A stretch of DNA of 64,000 nt from Opitutaceae bacterium (GTDB taxonomy: Bacteria > Verrucomicrobiota > Verrucomicrobiia > Opitutales > Opitutaceae): the NCBI GenBank assembly GCA_041395105.1, contig JAWLBB010000001.1, positions 496,001-560,000 of the forward strand. The letters run 5' to 3'. A program made the position numbers and the translations under genes. This document shows positions 1 to 7,887 of this stretch, in pieces; within the stretch, counting starts at the first letter, position 1, and each line of letters opens with the position of its first letter. The notes below the pieces were generated by a model. That model had not been told where the DNA came from. It ran no database searches and saw nothing but the letters and a program-made list of their open reading frames with translations.

Positions 1-416
1 AGCAGGGGACTCTTGATGATGAGGCCGTCCACCTGGTTCCGTTCCAGAAAAGCGGGTATGCGCTGAGCGTCCGGGATGTTCGAGAGCATCAGGTTCACAT
101 TGACGGAAGTCACCGCCAGCTCGACTCCGTGAATGGCTTCGGAAATGACCGGGAGATGGGCGAGCGAGTCGTCCATCCCGAGGAGGATGACGCCGATATT
201 GTTTCGCCGCCGCATCGACTGACCATTGCTTGAGGAAGGCTTCTGACGCCGACGGAGCGGGCGATAATTGAGGCGGTCGATCGACTCCTGGACGCGCTTG
301 CGGATTTTGGGACCGACGGCATTGGGCGTGTTCAGGACCCGGGACACGGTTCCGACCGCGACTTGGGCATCGGCGGCGACATCGAGAATGGTGGGCTTCG
401 GGTGGGTCTTTTCCAC
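1..416 (-). CDS. LacI-family transcriptional regulator (partial, 5' part only)
   Basis: The coding sequence starts at a GTG at 416 and runs off the left edge, so only about 138 residues are visible. The N-terminus reads VEKTHPKPTILDVAADAQVAV followed by GTVSRVLN and ...ESIDRLNYRP, the classic LacI helix-turn-helix plus hinge helix. It continues into the first strand of the sugar-binding domain (RRRNNIGVILLGMDDSLAHLP). Known LacI members bind paired palindromic operators and release DNA on binding a sugar or sugar phosphate. The effector cannot be read from this fragment. A stop codon lies in frame just upstream, so start choice is limited to this GTG or a CTG a few codons earlier. A palindrome typical of LacI operators lies about 60 bp upstream, suggesting autoregulation. 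Confidence 0.9.
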   Translation of the reverse strand, partial: MEKTHPKPTILDVAADAQVAVGTVSRVLNTPNAVGPKIRKRVQESIDRLNYRPLRRRQKPSSSNGQSMRRRNNIGVILLGMDDSLAHLPVISEAIHGVELAVTSVNVNLMLSNIPDAQRIPAFLERNQVDGLIIKSPL

Positions 417-474
417 TATGCGGATCAGTTGAAATCAAGTGAACGAAGTGGCAAGCGAAATTTGAAAATAACCC

Positions 475-492
475 ATGAAATCGTTATTTCAT
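475..492. promoter_or_regulatory. LacI-type operator-like palindrome
   Basis: The 18-bp sequence ATGAAATCGTTATTTCAT has perfect 7-bp arms around a CGTT centre. LacI-family operators usually have this size, with a central CG and A/T-rich TGAAA-type arms. It sits about 60 bp upstream of the LacI-type gene start. An overlapping longer symmetry (AAATAAC, 10 bp, GTTATTT) spans 466-489. Binding is inferred. Confidence 0.5.
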
Positions 493-710
493 CCAGAAGG
501 ATTTTCACCCGCCCCCGTCCAGCCCCTCCGACAGCCTTTGAATCGTGAACAGGAAGAAACGGAGAGATTCGAACTGAGACGTTCACCTTTCCTGAGTCCC
601 TGCTTCCCCGGGTTGTCGCCTCGTCGGGACGGCTTCAGGCAGTCCGCTCCGATCTCCAGGGCCGGGGTGGGAGGGCTCCTGCCTGGAGTCGGCCGGCAGC
701 GACCGGTTCC

Positions 711-1001
711 TCAATAATCGTCTTCGTCGACCATGGTCAGGCCGAGGGCTTCCTTGACATCCGGTCGCTGATCGAGCTCGTCCACGAATTCTTCGACGTC
801 AAAATCGGCCACGACGAAGTCGCCGAATTCGAAGGTTGGGGTATTGGTTTGATCGCTGACGGAAATCATCCGCTGGTAGGCGGAGGCACTTTCGTTGACG
901 TCCTGAACGTCGACCTCAATTCCCTGTTCGGAGAAAAAGGAAAGCGCTTCGCGGCACCAGGGGCAGCCGTCTTTGATGAAGAGAATGGGTCGAGGTTTCA
1001 T
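711..1001 (-). CDS. Glutaredoxin-like protein
   Basis: This 96-residue protein has the glutaredoxin/thioredoxin fold signature: an N-terminal strand (RPILFIK), the dithiol active site C13-P-W-C16, and the cis-proline region TNTPTFEFGDFVV. Glutaredoxins reduce disulfides or glutathione mixed disulfides in the cytoplasm using an N-terminal cysteine nucleophile. The C-terminus is acidic (MVDEDDY) and extends about 15 residues beyond a minimal glutaredoxin. It has no partner gene: the next genes are a lipoprotein on the opposite strand and the LacI-type regulator. Start is the ATG at 1001. The specific substrate is unknown. Confidence 0.85.
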   Translation of the reverse strand: MKPRPILFIKDGCPWCREALSFFSEQGIEVDVQDVNESASAYQRMISVSDQTNTPTFEFGDFVVADFDVEEFVDELDQRPDVKEALGLTMVDEDDY

Positions 1002-1279
1002 GGAAGGAAGGCGGCCGCCGGGGCAGCCGCCGGGACTTTGGTTTGTCTTCCGGAAATATGGCCCGAATCGGTGGTGGGAGCAACCCTGGTCTTGCGGGTT
1101 GTGGACGATTCTGACCGACTGTCTGAACCGGCCCGGCCATCGCTTCGTGGAATGGGAACTCCACCGCCGAAATCACGTTCACCCGACTCTGGCTTCATTG
1201 GTGGACGGTGGCTCGACGGGCCTGCGGACGTGCCCTGGTGCGTCCCACTGAGGGAGCGTGGTTTGCTTGATAAGTCTGC

Positions 1280-1312
1280 ATGAATAGGCAATTGAAGACC
1301 CTGCATGAATAA
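1280..1312 (+). other. Possible 10-codon upstream ORF / leader overlapping the lipoprotein start
   Basis: CTGCATGAATA occurs twice, 24 bp apart. The first copy opens ATG AAT AGG ... ending at TAA 1310-1312 (MNRQLKTLHE). The second copy contains the lipoprotein's own ATG at 1305. The two frames overlap by 8 bp. There is no evidence that it is translated. Confidence 0.25.
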
Positions 1313-2114
1313 GACACCTTTCCGACACCTTGCGTTGCTCCCGGCGGCGTTTCTCACGGTTTTTCTGGCGGCTTGCGGCGGAGGGCGTTCGGCAAAGGCG
1401 ACAACTCCGGCTTCGGAGGAAGCCACGGCCATGCTTGAAAATACGGACTGGATTCTGGTCGAATTGAACGGGAAGCCGTTCGAAGCGGGAACGTCTCTGA
1501 AGACACCCACGCTCCGCTTCGATGACGAGACCGGGATGGTTGCCGGCAACAGTGGGGTGAACCAGTACGGGGGCAGCTACACGGTCAGGGGCGATTCAAT
1601 CGAGTTTGGACCGATGCGATCGACCATGATGGCCGGTCCTCCTGAGGCGATGGACCTGGAGCAGGCGTTTCTGGCGGCACTCGTCGGGCAGACCGGGTGG
1701 CGGATCGCCGACGGGCGGCTTGAATTCTCGGAAGGCGAATCAGTTGCCGCAGCGTTTGTGGTGGCTCCTTCCGCAGCAAAGGCCGTGGTTTCCGGTACGG
1801 TCGTTTACCGGGAGAGAATGATGCTGCGCCCCGGGTCGGTGCTCGAGGTGACTCTCGAGGACGTTTCCCTGGCGGATGTGCCGGCCAGGCAGATCGCAAC
1901 CTATCGAAAAGAGGACCCGGGAAGTCCGCCCTTTCCCTTCGAGCTGCTCTACGACCCGGGCACGATCGACGAGCGACACACCTACGCGGTGCGGGCCCGG
2001 ATCACCGTGGAGGAACAGTTGCGATTCACCTCGGACACCACCTATCCGGTGATCACCCGGGGTCACGGGAATAAGGTCGAGATCCTCGTCAAGGGGGTTC
2101 CCACGGCTGACTAG
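1305..2114 (+). CDS. META-domain / YbaY-type lipoprotein
   Basis: The 269-residue protein begins with a lipoprotein signal peptide ending in lipobox L21-A-A-C24, followed by a Gly-rich linker, so it should be anchored in a membrane facing the periplasm. Residues about 45-145 resemble the META (HslJ/DUF306) domain ('NTDWILVELNGKPFE', 'FDDETGMVAGNSGVNQYGG', 'GPMRSTMMAGPPEAMDLE'). Residues about 158-266 resemble the YbaY/YscW lipoprotein domain ('VSGTVVYRERMMLRPGSVLE', 'YAVRARI', ending in a beta-rich 'GNKVEILV'). META plus YbaY is a recurring pair in envelope-stress lipoproteins; the function is not defined. An 11-bp duplication places a 10-codon upstream reading frame across the start (see findings). 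The gene ends convergently about 60 bp from the GH5-like gene. Confidence 0.85.
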   Translation: MNKTPFRHLALLPAAFLTVFLAACGGGRSAKATTPASEEATAMLENTDWILVELNGKPFEAGTSLKTPTLRFDDETGMVAGNSGVNQYGGSYTVRGDSIEFGPMRSTMMAGPPEAMDLEQAFLAALVGQTGWRIADGRLEFSEGESVAAAFVVAPSAAKAVVSGTVVYRERMMLRPGSVLEVTLEDVSLADVPARQIATYRKEDPGSPPFPFELLYDPGTIDERHTYAVRARITVEEQLRFTSDTTYPVITRGHGNKVEILVKGVPTAD

Positions 2115-2175
2115 CCTGGGAGTCTGAGGGAACTCAGGCGGCGCCACGCACCATCCGGTTCTACAGCGAGTCGGT

Positions 2176-5100
2176 TCAGAGTCCGTAGACCTCGACGAGG
2201 GCGACGCCGGTTTCCCCGGGATGACCGGAAACCTTGGCGGTAAAGACACCGGGTTCCAGCCAGAGCAGGAGGGCGGCATCAAGGCCGTCGGCCGGGAGGG
2301 GAAAACCGCCGGCCGTCGTCGTAGCTTCCTGGATACGTAGAGGATCCGGATTGGACGCCCAGTTGTCATTGGTCGCGATGAGGAGGGCTTTGCCGTTTTC
2401 CTGCTTGAAAAGGTCGAGGACCGGGTCGTCGAGGACTCCCCGGACCCCGAATGTTCCGAGTCCGGGTCCGATCCCGCGAATAAGGATCTTCTTCGGAACT
2501 TCACCCTTGATCACGAACCCTCCGATCAGGATGGAGGCGCCGGTTTCCACCCGGCCGCGGGTGGAGAGATTCGCCAGGCGGGTATCGGTCACCCCGGTGT
2601 CAGCCGTGGCATCGTAGATCTCGACGAGGGAGACGCCGGACGTCCCCCCGACTCCGGAAATCCTGGCGGTGTAGACGCCCTGCTCAAGGATGACCGTCAT
2701 GGCGGCGTCCGCGTCTGCCGTCAGGGTGAAAGCGCCGGTCCGTTGGGTGGGCTCGGCAACTTCGGACGGGATCCAGTTGTCGTTCGACTGCATGACGACC
2801 TTGGGATCCGCCTGATCGAACAGATCGAGTCTCGGATCCGTCAACAGATCCGCCAGATTGAACTGGGCCATGCTCGGCCCCACTGCACGGAGGAGCAGAT
2901 CGCGGGAGCCCGTTCCTTCGACCACGAAGCCGGCGATCATCACGTTTTCACCGCCTGCAACCCGACCGCGGGTTGCGATATTGCTGAGGACTTCAAGTTT
3001 GGAAGGCAGACTGCGGACATCCACCTGGACGACCCGGGTCGATAGGGTGCCCGCCTGATTGGTCACGGTGGCCTGATAGTCGCCCGCATCGGCGGAACCG
3101 GCACCGGGAAGGGTCAGGGTTGGTCCCGTTCCGATTTGCGCCCCATTGTGAAACCAGGTGACGGCGGGTTCTGGATATCCGGAAACCTCGGAGGACAATT
3201 CGATTGTCTCCCCGAGGGCCACGGTCAGTGACTGTGGCTGCGTCGTGATCCGTGGGGCGACCGGCTGACCGGGACTGATTACGATTTCGTGCCAGAGGGT
3301 GTTTGATGCAGAGTCGATCTCGATCGTCGCTTTTTCATCGGCCCCGGTGACGACCCTTTCGTCGATGCGGTTGCCGCTCGAGTCGAGGCTGAATAGCCGC
3401 ACCCGGTCGGGTGTGACCGGAAGGGTGAGGGTCAGCGGCACCATCTCCACGAGGGTCGGTGCACGTCCCCAATTGCGCCCGACGGAGGTCCTGGATGCGT
3501 CCTTCCAGATCATGCCGGTATTCTCGATCAAGCCGGTGGTGACGAGCAGGGCCCGGCCGCCGGCCGGGTCGTCGAAGCGTTCACCCTCCACCAAGGTGAG
3601 GCCGACCGTGGCCCAGTCCTGCGCAGTCGTTCCCGGGACTATGGTCACATTGCCAAGGGCAAAGGACCGCCCGTCGATGAAACCAATGACCGCTTTGCTG
3701 CGATCGGTATTGACCGTGACGACCCCGCGGTTGCCGCGGCTGGTGTCCCAGACGAGTTCCCCGGTATCGGACTCAAGGATGTTGCCGGAAGGCGCGTCGG
3801 GTGGCGCGGACAATCCGGTGGCGTCCCCGCCCACGTCCAGGCTTAGTCGACTGACGGCGGCCAGTTCGGCCGGCACCCCGAGGCTGGATCCGTCCCCGAC
3901 CCTCCAGGCCGATCCCCTGGTGGTCACCATCTCGATTTCGCTCTCAGGGGTAAGTGGCATGGTGTACGCTTTGCGGGCCGGGCGGACATCGAAGCGCCGA
4001 AATAGAGCGGCTGCCAGCAGGGTATTGACCATCTTGGTCGGGTGATGGGCCTGATCAAAGAAGCCGGCGACGTACTCGTCCTGGCCGGTGCCATAATCGA
4101 AGAGCCAGATCCCATCCCAGTCCTGGAGCGCGCCATACGCGGCAATAAGCAGCGGGGTTTCCGAGGAATAGGTATTGGGCGACGGGTGCTGGTACTCGGT
4201 CACGGTGTGGGGTTTCCCTTTGACCCGTTGACGGGCGAGGCCGCCAATGGTGCTGCCGCCCGGGCTGTTGACCATGGAGACGTTGTTGATCGTCCAATTG
4301 TCGGCATCCCAGGGGATTCCCGGAAACTCGGGGTGCTGCCAGTAGGCGTGGGAGTCAACCACGTCGAGCCGGGCCTGCACGTTGGGAGGGCTGTTTGAGA
4401 TGATGGTCCCGAAGACGAGACCCTGGTAGCCGATCGTCTCCTTGATGTGGTGGCGCATTTCCTCCCAGTAACGGTTCTCCAGATCGACGAGGAAGCGCAC
4501 CCAGTCGCGCCGGGCCGCGAGGGTATCACCACCCTCCGGGGAGGCGAGGGGGATGGAGGCGATATTGCCCGCCTCGAGGGTGACACCTTCGGGAAGACCG
4601 CCTATTTCGCCTCCCTCGGTCCATCTGACATCGGCCAGCCAGACCGTGACCAGCTGGTTGCCGAAGTTGTTGAAATTGAGACGGGCGTTGCCTTCGTCGA
4701 TCGTCGATTCAAAGACGGAGGTGAACTGCTGCCACTGATCGTTCAGTTCGGCCGTCAGGCTGAACCCGAGACCGGCGTAGTCCGTATGGGCCCGTTGAAT
4801 ACCCACTCCCAGATTGACGGGCTGATCGGACCTGGCCCAGAAACTCACCGTGTAGATCTTTCCTGCCTCGAGCGATTTGTTGCTCTGGTTGATCTGGACA
4901 TGCCAGCCCGCGCCCCCGGGCCGGGTGACGACGACCTTGAGCGAAGGCTGGCCGTTGAAGTCGCTGGTCGTCGTCGCGGTGCGTTGAGCGACGTCATGGA
5001 CCTCGAGGTTCCATGGAGAGGTCCCGGAGGCAAAGTCGCCGTTGATCAGCTTGTTGGCCCCCAGGGGTTCGCTGCGATGTCCCCAGGATCCGAGGAGATC

Positions 5101-5886
5101 GGCGGTTGAGGAAAAACGGGCCTGGAGCCAGGTGTTCCATCGGGTGTTCAGTTCGGTGCGAAACACCTCCGGCATGGAATCGAGAAGGCCCCCGAACCAG
5201 TTCTGGATGGCGCCGTTTTCATTGAGGATCTCCACGAATGCGACGGCGGGATCATCGGCGAGGCGCAGGCCGGTGTGGGGGTTGGTCGAGCCGAGCAGTT
5301 TGGTCGCGTATTCCTTCTGCAGGTCCACCATTGTGTCGTTGAAGAAACTCAGGACCTGCTTGTCCTTCCACTCCATCTGGTCGATCTCGGCGGGCAGTCC
5401 GTCGGCCGCCCGATGATCGTGTGAGACGAGCAGATTGATATTGGAATAGACCCCGTTCTTCTTCAGCTCGCTGATGAAGTAATGGAGTCTGTCCAGGCGG
5501 TCGGGATGAAGATTCCGGGTGGTGGTCTGGGCATAATCGATCAGCGTCGGGCTGCCCCAATTGGCGTCCATATGGTGGAAACGGACGTTGTTGATTCCGA
5601 ACCGGGCGAGACGGGCGGCGACTTTTTCGGCGACGGCATGTGCCGGGAAGGCGTCGCTGGCTCCGATATTGACTCCGAGAAAACGGATGCGTTCACCGCC
5701 GACGTCGAAATGTCCCTTGCCATCGACGGTCACCCAGCCCGATTCGCCGGCCGGGTCATCCTGCCAGCCGGCGAGACTGGTGACCCCGGGAGAGGCATCG
5801 TCCCAGGCAATCTGAAAAGGTTTGAGGACGGCCCACGCGGGGTGGGCGACGAGGGTGAGGGCGGTGAGAAGGAGAGGGATTTTCAT
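2176..5886 (-). CDS. Secreted GH5-like glycoside hydrolase with inserted CBM, Ig domain and duplicated C-terminal domain
   Basis: The protein has 1236 residues. I chose the ATG at 5886 because it opens a clean signal peptide (residues 1-19, ending HPAWA); upstream in-frame codons run into a repeat. Residues about 60-600 look like a cellulase-type TIM barrel: 'GVNIGASD', 'GINNVRFHHMDANWG', the acid/base candidate in 'VEILNEN' (E223) and a late 'VTEYQHP' glutamate (E564) as nucleophile candidate. A carbohydrate-binding module of CBM4_9 appearance (about 278-425, 'LINGDFASGTSPW') lies between these two glutamates. Residues about 873-956 form an Ig-like domain. Two homologous C-terminal domains follow (about 966-1093 and 1104-1236), each opening 'LSN/LANxxTRGRV' with an '(R)G(V/I)GP' core. 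The same tail is on the neighbouring GH10 xylanase. Substrate is probably a plant beta-glycan, by neighbourhood only. It is third in the minus-strand cluster. Confidence 0.85.
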   Translation of the reverse strand: MKIPLLLTALTLVAHPAWAVLKPFQIAWDDASPGVTSLAGWQDDPAGESGWVTVDGKGHFDVGGERIRFLGVNIGASDAFPAHAVAEKVAARLARFGINNVRFHHMDANWGSPTLIDYAQTTTRNLHPDRLDRLHYFISELKKNGVYSNINLLVSHDHRAADGLPAEIDQMEWKDKQVLSFFNDTMVDLQKEYATKLLGSTNPHTGLRLADDPAVAFVEILNENGAIQNWFGGLLDSMPEVFRTELNTRWNTWLQARFSSTADLLGSWGHRSEPLGANKLINGDFASGTSPWNLEVHDVAQRTATTTSDFNGQPSLKVVVTRPGGAGWHVQINQSNKSLEAGKIYTVSFWARSDQPVNLGVGIQRAHTDYAGLGFSLTAELNDQWQQFTSVFESTIDEGNARLNFNNFGNQLVTVWLADVRWTEGGEIGGLPEGVTLEAGNIASIPLASPEGGDTLAARRDWVRFLVDLENRYWEEMRHHIKETIGYQGLVFGTIISNSPPNVQARLDVVDSHAYWQHPEFPGIPWDADNWTINNVSMVNSPGGSTIGGLARQRVKGKPHTVTEYQHPSPNTYSSETPLLIAAYGALQDWDGIWLFDYGTGQDEYVAGFFDQAHHPTKMVNTLLAAALFRRFDVRPARKAYTMPLTPESEIEMVTTRGSAWRVGDGSSLGVPAELAAVSRLSLDVGGDATGLSAPPDAPSGNILESDTGELVWDTSRGNRGVVTVNTDRSKAVIGFIDGRSFALGNVTIVPGTTAQDWATVGLTLVEGERFDDPAGGRALLVTTGLIENTGMIWKDASRTSVGRNWGRAPTLVEMVPLTLTLPVTPDRVRLFSLDSSGNRIDERVVTGADEKATIEIDSASNTLWHEIVISPGQPVAPRITTQPQSLTVALGETIELSSEVSGYPEPAVTWFHNGAQIGTGPTLTLPGAGSADAGDYQATVTNQAGTLSTRVVQVDVRSLPSKLEVLSNIATRGRVAGGENVMIAGFVVEGTGSRDLLLRAVGPSMAQFNLADLLTDPRLDLFDQADPKVVMQSNDNWIPSEVAEPTQRTGAFTLTADADAAMTVILEQGVYTARISGVGGTSGVSLVEIYDATADTGVTDTRLANLSTRGRVETGASILIGGFVIKGEVPKKILIRGIGPGLGTFGVRGVLDDPVLDLFKQENGKALLIATNDNWASNPDPLRIQEATTTAGGFPLPADGLDAALLLWLEPGVFTAKVSGHPGETGVALVEVYGL

Positions 5887-5896
5887 TGGGTCGATG

Positions 5897-5954
5897 GTAG
5901 GAGAGGCTTTACGCCTCGATCCTTCATTCAATCGAGGCGTAAAGCCTCTCCTAC
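5897..5954. repeat. REPIN-like inverted repeat (family i)
   Basis: Two 24-nt arms, identical as inverted copies, flank a 10-nt spacer. The ends are GTAG and CTAC. Each arm is GTAG followed by a small hairpin, GAGGC-TTTAC-GCCTC. This is the architecture of two inverted REP units, with the conserved GTAG foot recognised by RAYT transposases. It lies between two glycoside hydrolase genes and would also fold as one long hairpin in the transcript, possibly affecting mRNA stability. Confidence 0.8.
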
Positions 5955-5971
5955 GGTTCATCTCTGACCTA

Positions 5972-7843
5972 TCACTCGGCTGGCAGCACCACCGTGATCT
6001 CGCCACTTTCCCTGGTCAGCTCAAACTCCGCTTCCGCGGTCTGGTTTCCCAAGGTCACGGTGACGCGATGGCGGCCGAGAAAGCCGCGGCCGGCGAACTT
6101 CCCGTCACTTCCGGTCAGACCGGTTTCCGAAGTCCACCAGCGGTTGAAGACGAGGTCGCGGTAGGCGAGAAGATTGGGCTTTTCCGACCAATCGAAGCGG
6201 TAGAACGCGCTTTTTGGCAGCCAATGGGCACCTTCCCAGAAACCCCAGTTCTGAATACTCACCACGTTGGGATGGCTGAAGACCATGGTCATGAAATCGC
6301 GGGTATAGTCGGCCTGGAAATCCTCATCCGAGGAGTTGAGGTCGAATTCCGTGATCATGATCTTGAGATCCGGGAAGGCGGTCGCAAAGCGATCGAGGAC
6401 TTTCCACAGCTGCACGGGTTCGGTGGGTGCCTCGCCGATGTGACCCTGCATGCCTATCCCGGTGACGGGTGCTCCGTTTTCGATCAGGTAGTGGACGGTG
6501 TCTTCGAGGTGCTGCTGGTGTTCGGCGTTGCGGCCCCGGTCGCTGAGGATGGCATAATCATTGATATAGAGTTCGGCGGTCGGCAGATTGGCCCGGGCGC
6601 GGTTGAACCAGTCAATCATGATGCCCTTCCCATAGATATCCATGAGATCATGGTTGTCGTACGGTTCGTTGAGGACATCCCACTCGTTGATGAAGGGCTT
6701 TGTGGCCCGGGTGATTTCATCAATGTGGTCGAGAACCCTTTCCGGGACCGAGGGATCCCTATCGGGAAGCAGGTCGTTGATCAGCCTTGGCAGATTCCGT
6801 TTGCCCGGCCAGACAAGGACATGGCCGCGCAGGTAAAGACCGTGATTCGACATCCAGGCCAGTGCGTCGAGAGTCTGGGCCTGCGAATAGTTTCCGACCC
6901 TGGCCCACTCACCGACCCAGGCTCCCCATTTGGTGTCATTCTCCGGGCCGGAGGCATTGAAGAGCTCGAGCAGTTTCTCCCGGTAGATCCGGTCGTCTTC
7001 GGTCGTGCCCATGATCCGGGCGGCCTGTGCCACCGAGGCGAACCTGAAGGCATGTCGGAGCATCTCGACCCGGACGGCGGCGCCTTCGACCGCGTCTCCG
7101 TTTGAATCCAATAAGCGAATACGAAAATCCCCCTTGCGGTAAGCCTCGATCCGGGCGTCCGCCTCCGCTCTCCAGGGCGCATCGGGCTCGGATCCGGCAT
7201 AGGTGACCCGGGTCCGGGGCAGTTCGGAGATCGATCGGTGATCGCCGTAGTGGATGAGTTCGACTCCGCCGATCTCCATGGTCATCGGTTTGCCGGTCTG
7301 TCCGAAGCTCAGGAAGAGGAAAACCTGTCCGGCCGGGTAGTCGTCATTGAAGCTGAAGGGCAGGAAGAACTCGCGCCACTCATCACCGGCGGAAACGGCC
7401 GTATTGATAGACTTGGAGAATCTCGGGCCCGGACCCTCGACATAGACGTTGACCGAGACAAGCCCGCTTTCGTCGTCGGATCGGATCTTGCGCAACTGGA
7501 AACGGACGAGGGCGACGTCCCCTTTCCGGACCGGCATCTCGCCGACCGCACCGATATTGGCATCGTAGAAGCGTTTGCCGGGGTTGAATACCTCGATGCG
7601 GAAGGCCCGGTCAAACGGGCGGTCCGCAACGGGTACTACGGAGCGGCGGGCGATCGTCTCTCCACCGGAGGTTGGCCTCTCCCGGAAGGTCATGCTGTCG
7701 ATCGGGTCGGAGGATCCGATCAGGGAAACACCACCCGAAGGCAGAGGGGTGGGTTGAGCCGCCTCCTGTGCTTCTGAACGGATGCCGAATGCGACAATCG
7801 TCGCGAGGATCAGGGTGGTTTTCAATGGGGTCATGGTGCGCAT
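5972..7843 (-). CDS. Secreted GH10 endo-beta-1,4-xylanase
   Basis: The protein has 623 residues. The ATG at 7843 (MRTMTPLKTT...) opens a signal peptide of about 25 residues; another in-frame ATG is three codons later. Residues about 38-200 form a beta-sandwich of CBM type ('IEVFNPG', 'GEMPVRKGDVALVRF'). Residues about 225-575 carry the GH10 barrel: 'RFASVAQAARI', 'ENDTKWGAW', 'LRGHVLVWPG', the acid/base in 'EWDVLNEP' (E393), and the nucleophile in 'IMITEFDLN' (E499). A short beta domain (about 575-623) ends the protein. GH10 enzymes cleave internal beta-1,4 bonds of xylan with retention. It is a close paralogue of the gene 45 bp upstream, sharing CBM and barrel, but lacks the Ig and duplicated C-terminal domains. 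Confidence 0.93.
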   Translation of the reverse strand: MRTMTPLKTTLILATIVAFGIRSEAQEAAQPTPLPSGGVSLIGSSDPIDSMTFRERPTSGGETIARRSVVPVADRPFDRAFRIEVFNPGKRFYDANIGAVGEMPVRKGDVALVRFQLRKIRSDDESGLVSVNVYVEGPGPRFSKSINTAVSAGDEWREFFLPFSFNDDYPAGQVFLFLSFGQTGKPMTMEIGGVELIHYGDHRSISELPRTRVTYAGSEPDAPWRAEADARIEAYRKGDFRIRLLDSNGDAVEGAAVRVEMLRHAFRFASVAQAARIMGTTEDDRIYREKLLELFNASGPENDTKWGAWVGEWARVGNYSQAQTLDALAWMSNHGLYLRGHVLVWPGKRNLPRLINDLLPDRDPSVPERVLDHIDEITRATKPFINEWDVLNEPYDNHDLMDIYGKGIMIDWFNRARANLPTAELYINDYAILSDRGRNAEHQQHLEDTVHYLIENGAPVTGIGMQGHIGEAPTEPVQLWKVLDRFATAFPDLKIMITEFDLNSSDEDFQADYTRDFMTMVFSHPNVVSIQNWGFWEGAHWLPKSAFYRFDWSEKPNLLAYRDLVFNRWWTSETGLTGSDGKFAGRGFLGRHRVTVTLGNQTAEAEFELTRESGEITVVLPAE

Positions 7844-7887
7844 AGCGTTTTTGATGTCTTGAGGGTGCAGAATGGTTCGCCCGGAAC

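Noticed and set aside
5822..7105. Long open frame antisense to the smaller GH10 xylanase (about 427 codons, plus strand)
   Set aside because: It lies fully opposite a clear GH10 gene, shows no motif, and long antisense frames are expected at this GC content.
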